DNA of 64,000 nucleotides from Effrenium voratum (lineage: Eukaryota > Sar > Dinophyceae > Suessiales > Symbiodiniaceae). Below, piece by piece: positions 61,058 to 64,000 of this stretch. The notes below the pieces were generated by a model that was not told the DNA's origin, made no database searches, and worked only from the letters and a program-made list of their open reading frames with translations. Position numbers and translations under genes: made by a program. Each line of letters starts with the position of its first letter. The stretch's first letter is position 1. Location of the stretch: NCBI GenBank assembly GCA_963377175.1, contig CAUJNA010000827.1, positions 1-64,000 of the forward strand. The letters are read 5' to 3'.

Positions 61058-61337
61058 GAAAGTGCTGACGAGGCGGACCACCAAGAAGGAGCGCCACGCG
61101 CAGCTGATTCGCCTGCTGGGCGAGCTGCTGGCGCGCGAGCCGGAAGCGCCGTTCACCCGCCTCTTTCTCTTCTACGGACGCGGAGAGCAGCGCGCTGCCC
61201 TGCGTGGCGGAGCACTGGTCCGAGCCCGTGCGCGCCGCGCCTACAGGTTTTCTGGGTTTTGCCTGAAACTAAAGGCCGACCGCATGCAGCTCAAGTACAT
61301 GGGAAGGAAATCCTGTTGTCAATGCAGGATTGATTGA
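61058..61337 (+). CDS. Possible small basic protein, unknown
   Basis: An open plus frame, KVLTRRTTKKERHAQLIRLL and FTRLFLFYGRGEQRAAL, continuing to a stop at 61,337. Strongly basic and with no known motif. No ATG in a good context was found, so it may not be a gene. It ends in the first AATCCTG/CAGGATT site. Confidence 0.25.
61309..61331. repeat. AATCCTG-N9-CAGGATT site 1
   Basis: 7-bp inverted arms around 9 nt, the same layout as the two arms of the larger hairpin at 62,178-62,232. Confidence 0.5.
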
Positions 61338-61451
61338 CGGTGCGTTCATCCTGCTGGCCTCCAGTAGTCTCTGCCGCGGCGGGCGGGCTGGCGCCTGTGG
61401 GTTTTAAACAACTCGCGCCTACACAGCTGCCTCTATTCTCATCTTGAGATC

Positions 61452-62146
61452 ATGGCCTCTCCGGCGCGCCCGCAAGCCTGTATGGTTTCGCAGCGAGACC
61501 TGCTCAAGAAGTGGGAGGCCGACGTTGCTGTCTGGGACTGCTGGTTCGCAAACCAGAAAAGGCTGTACGACGCCCAGCACCAGGAGCCCGACGAGATGCG
61601 TCGGCTGCACCTTGCAAACCAGCATGGATGCAAGAAGAGGAAGAGCGACGATTGGGCAACCGATGGCAGAACATGCGACGCGGACCAACGTAGCGTGGCT
61701 CAAAGGCATGATTGACGCCCTCCAGGGTCTGCTCAAAGTCGAAACCGACGGCCTTCGGGAGCTGCTCAAAATCGAGACCGACGCCGCCTGGACGCGGTTC
61801 GCGATCGAAACCGACGTTCTCCATGAGTGGCTCCCAGACGAAACCGACGTCCGTCGTGATCAGCTCTTGACCGACACCATCAACCTCGAGGCGCGGTTCA
61901 AATTCAATACCGGTGCCCTGCATGAGTGGCTCGGAGTCGAAACCGACGCCCTCTATGACCGCCTCGTAGGCGAAGAAGTCATCAGAGCAGCTCCACATCG
62001 AAACCGACCGCCTGCATGAGCAGCCTAAAATCGACGTCGGTCGCCTCCGTGAGATGGCCCAAATCGACATCGACGCCCACCGCGAGCGGCTTGTGAGCAA
62101 AATCGACGCCCTCCAGGAGCTCTGGCGGGGCCAAACGCGGGCCTAA
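61452..62146 (+). pseudogene. Repetitive helical protein, frameshifted
   Basis: ATG at 61,452 (MASPARPQACMVSQRDLLKK). After a frameshift near 61,690 the other frame shows repeats of about 13 residues such as LLKVETDGLREL, LLKIETDAAWTRF and GVETDALYDRL, typical of a long helix or coiled coil. A second shift near 62,010 leads to IDVGRLREMAQIDIDAHRER and the stop at 62,146. Similar repeated-helix proteins are found among virion fibres and scaffold proteins, but no family is recognised. Confidence 0.45.
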
Positions 62147-62177
62147 CGGGCGGCGGCAGGCTGAGGGGCTTCGGAGG

Positions 62178-62232
62178 AATCCTGTTGTTAGCCCAGGATT
62201 GAGGGGGGCAATCCTGGGCTGGCAACAGGATT
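62178..62232. repeat. Nested hairpin with AATCCTG/CAGGATT arms
   Basis: Left arm 62,178-62,200 and right arm 62,210-62,232 are inverted with two mismatches in 23. Each arm is itself AATCCTG-N9-CAGGATT, so a cruciform-like fold is possible. Confidence 0.6.
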
Positions 62233-62261
62233 GAGAACGCGGCGCGGCAGGGTGGAGGCTT

Positions 62262-62345
62262 CGATGCCGGGCAGGCTTCGATGCCGGGCAGGCTTCGATG
62301 CCGGGCAGGCTTCGATGCCGGGCAGGCTTCGATGCCGGGCAGGCG
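62262..62345. repeat. 17-bp tandem repeat
   Basis: Five copies of CTTCGATGCCGGGCAGG. A related, less regular set is at 50,215-50,340. Confidence 0.85.
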
Positions 62346-62480
62346 CGGCAGGCACCAAGCCGCCGAACCCTCACAGTCCCCCGGGTCCTTGCTATACGTC
62401 CTATATGTGCTATATGGCTCTTACAAGGCAAGCCGCCGAACCCTCACAGTCTCCGGGCTCCTTGCTATACGTCCTATATG
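62346..62480 (+). repeat. 73-bp satellite, plus orientation, right block
   Basis: Nearly two units with GCCGCCGAACCCTCACAG and CTATACGTCCTATATG. It is cut by the start of the AT-rich PLV copy 2 at 62,481. Confidence 0.8.
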
Positions 62481-62885
62481 AGTTAGGGCAGGCCATGCGC
62501 AACTTTTTTCGATTTCAAAAGTCTAGGGTCCACCCTAGGTTTTTTGCATTTTTTGAATAAGCGCCTCAAAACAGCCATTTGAAAACATTTTTTGAAACAG
62601 CCTAAACACATTTTGATAAATATTCTTTTAGTACTGCATACCAAAACAAAAATTGAATTATTTTTTGAAAAACTCAATACACCTAAACATTGTCATTTTC
62701 AAAAACACACATTTTCCAAAATATTTGAGAAAATATATTTTTTCAAAAGAGATAAATATATATAGCATCTTAAGAAGAATTATTCAATAAGAAACAACAT
62801 TTTCAATAATTCAATGAGAAGACAAATAATTAATCATTTTTCAAAATTTGGATATTCCGGAGTTGCGTATGGCCCACCTTGTAGG
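62481..62885. repeat. Terminal module of the AT-rich PLV, copy 2
   Basis: Begins AGTTAGGGCAGGCCATGCGC and ends near AGTTGCGTATGGCCCACCTT; it is the inverted counterpart of 13,840-14,245, with point differences. Confidence 0.65.
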
Positions 62886-62967
62886 ATTTTATCTTCAATA
62901 TATAAAACGCTATACTTGCATTATAATTATAACATATAAGGGTATAAATGTTATAATCATAGTATGA

Positions 62968-63489
62968 TTATAATTTTAGTTCAGGATAACTATTTAATTG
63001 ATATATCTTACCTCTTTCATACATCATTTTAAAAATAATATCAATATCTTTCACTATATTTTTAACATTAAACTTTTCACTTTCAATATATGACTTAATG
63101 ATTTTTTTTTACATCAAACCCTTCTTTTCTTTGGTACTCCAACATCCATAATATGCAGTCAATCATTTCATACTTTTTCTTACTGATTTTCATAAATGCT
63201 CTAACATAATCATAAGGTGGTATTTTATACACAGCTAAAAATATCAAAATGCCATCTTCAACATTTCTTTCATTAAACCTTTTAATATCCAAATTACATT
63301 CGATTGCTTCTTGGTAATATCTCCAATTTCTACAAATTTTACATAAATTTTCTTTACCCAAAGAATAATCAATAATATTATTAACTATTCCATTAGGTAA
63401 ATTTAATTTATATAATTCCATATTTTCCTTTTTGAAGTGGCAACAGTTGTAGCATTTCTTATTGATATAATTATTGATTTCGGTTCCAT
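62968..63489 (-). pseudogene. Zinc-binding paralogue in copy 2, chimeric and frameshifted
   Basis: Its 5' part (AAATGCTACAACTGTTGCC, CACTTCAAAAAGGAAAATAT) matches paralogue 1 at 12,588, whereas from LPNGIVNNIIDYSLGKEN on it matches paralogue 2 at 13,233. The ATG at 63,489 is out of frame because four bases are missing just after it. A longer A-run near 63,105 causes a second shift (DVKKNH stop). A frame from the internal Met (MELYKLNLPN) to this point stays open. Not functional as it stands. Confidence 0.65.
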
Positions 63490-63514
63490 TTCTATTATAA
63501 TATACATAGTTTTT

Positions 63515-63544
63515 ATTTCTTTAAAAACCTTTTTTACAAGAAAT
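63515..63544 (-). promoter_or_regulatory. Shared upstream inverted motif in copy 2
   Basis: ATTTCTTGTAAAAAAGGT followed by TTTTAAAGAAAT, 26 nt before the paralogue ATG; both arms are conserved. Confidence 0.6.
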
Positions 63545-63568
63545 ATTAAAATATTATTTAAATTATTA

Positions 63569-64000
63569 TCATTTACAGCTACAATTGCATCTAACACAGT
63601 AAGGAATAATATTATTCAGTTCGTGTGACAACTCGTTTGATTTACGTTGCGCTGCCAGATTTGTCATTATATTACCGTTTTTAATATCCATAGAAAAACC
63701 GCATCCGCTGTAATTACATTGATTAGTGATATTATTTAAAAACCATTGCGCATTTACATAACCTTCTTTAGGTATTGTTCTTTTGGCTTTCCTGTCTTGT
63801 TCTTTGTAATTTAATATTTTCCTTTCAAAATAACTCATAATACATTTTTGATTAAATACATCATCAATATCTTTCGTATATTTCTAAAATTTGACTTTGT
63901 TTAAATCTCTACACCTTGTAATTGCAGTCCATATCCATTCTGGATAATTCTTTACCAAAAAATGGTTATAATAAAAAATTGTTATGGTATCATCAATGCT
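63569..64000 (-). pseudogene. Helicase C-terminus and HNH tail in copy 2
   Basis: The window edge cuts it in the helicase just after the motif HSAQG. The T-run at about 63,955-63,960 is one base longer than in copy 1 and the frame passes into WIWTAITRCRD. An in-frame TAG at about 63,884-63,886 replaces a Tyr codon of copy 1, and a zinc Cys of the HNH domain is Ser (CNYSGCG instead of CNYCGCG). This copy thus shows the fused layout but is disabled further on. Confidence 0.65.

Larger units (their letters stand above)
49085..62480. mobile_element. GC-rich polinton-like virus, rearranged and decayed
   Basis: Genes homologous to those of the AT-rich PLV lie here in GC-rich DNA: capsid protein (51,496-52,037), virion protein (54,164-54,920) and proline-rich protein (53,861-54,155), together with a packaging ATPase (59,278-60,009). 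The fibre-like gene is present in two pieces of opposite orientation. Polymerase and integrase were not found. Copies of a 73-bp satellite lie at both sides. Exact ends cannot be set; bounds given here are the outermost satellite copies. Most genes are frameshifted. A LINE occupies 54,930-59,283. Confidence 0.65.
62481..64000. mobile_element. AT-rich PLV, copy 2, inverted, running off the window
   Basis: Read on the minus strand it repeats 12,000-14,245 of copy 1 with clear but incomplete identity, including promoter motif, zinc paralogue and helicase/HNH region. It has one zinc-paralogue gene where copy 1 has two. The outer edge abuts the 73-bp satellite. Confidence 0.8.

Noticed and set aside
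60056..61156. 366-residue minus-strand frame rich in Arg/Ser/Ala
   Set aside because: Antisense shadow of the zinc-repeat and nuclease genes, with no motif of its own.

Overview
The window reads as nuclear DNA of a dinoflagellate, probably a Suessiales/Symbiodiniaceae-type alga. The evidence is a head-to-tail family of ubiquitin-like/RCC1-repeat genes, a Copia element and a LINE with the extra domains usual in such genomes, degenerate TTTAGGG-like tracts and GC-rich sequence full of minisatellites. The organism call is inference. Two clearly viral insertions sit in this host DNA.

Region 1 (1-14,245) is strikingly AT-rich. It is most of a polinton-like virus (PLV, the Polinton/adintovirus/virophage class) cut by the left window edge. 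On the minus strand: major capsid protein (partial), two small proteins and a lipase. On the plus strand: a virion protein, a proline-rich zinc protein, a tail-fibre-like protein with a C-terminal chaperone domain, a small basic protein, a zinc-binding protein, a retroviral-type integrase, a large OTU-like/family B polymerase/SF1 helicase fusion with an HNH tail, and two paralogous zinc-binding proteins. Five plus-strand genes share an upstream inverted-repeat motif. Lipase, fibre, integrase and polymerase-helicase each carry one visible lesion. A second copy of the right end lies inverted at 62,481-64,000.

Region 2 (14,246-48,484) is host DNA with six ubiquitin-like/RCC1 genes (A-F) on the minus strand. 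Two look intact (D and E), four are broken. A block of about 6 kb is duplicated (about 14.5-20.05 and 38.64-44.0 kb), and the first copy is interrupted by a Copia retrotransposon (20,052-32,130) with 151-bp LTRs. That element has gag, protease, integrase, RT and RNase H, then a long 3' extension ending in a Tpt1/KptA-like RNA 2'-phosphotransferase domain.

Region 3 (48,485-62,480) starts with a 464-bp foldback element. It then holds a GC-rich, rearranged PLV whose genes are homologous to those of the AT-rich one: truncated major capsid gene, virion protein, proline-rich protein and split fibre-like gene. It also has a packaging ATPase, a zinc-repeat protein and a PD-(D/E)XK-like nuclease. A LINE (54,930-59,283) is inserted between ATPase and virion-protein genes. 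A 73-bp satellite flanks the region and separates the two fibre pieces. Upstream of its capsid gene is an array of four hairpins with about 73-bp spacing.

The most unusual content is therefore two homologous PLVs of opposite base composition about 35 kb apart, the hairpin array, the class-specific promoter-like motif, the polymerase fusion, and a tRNA-repair-type domain carried by a retrotransposon. All homology calls are from motif reading, without database searches.
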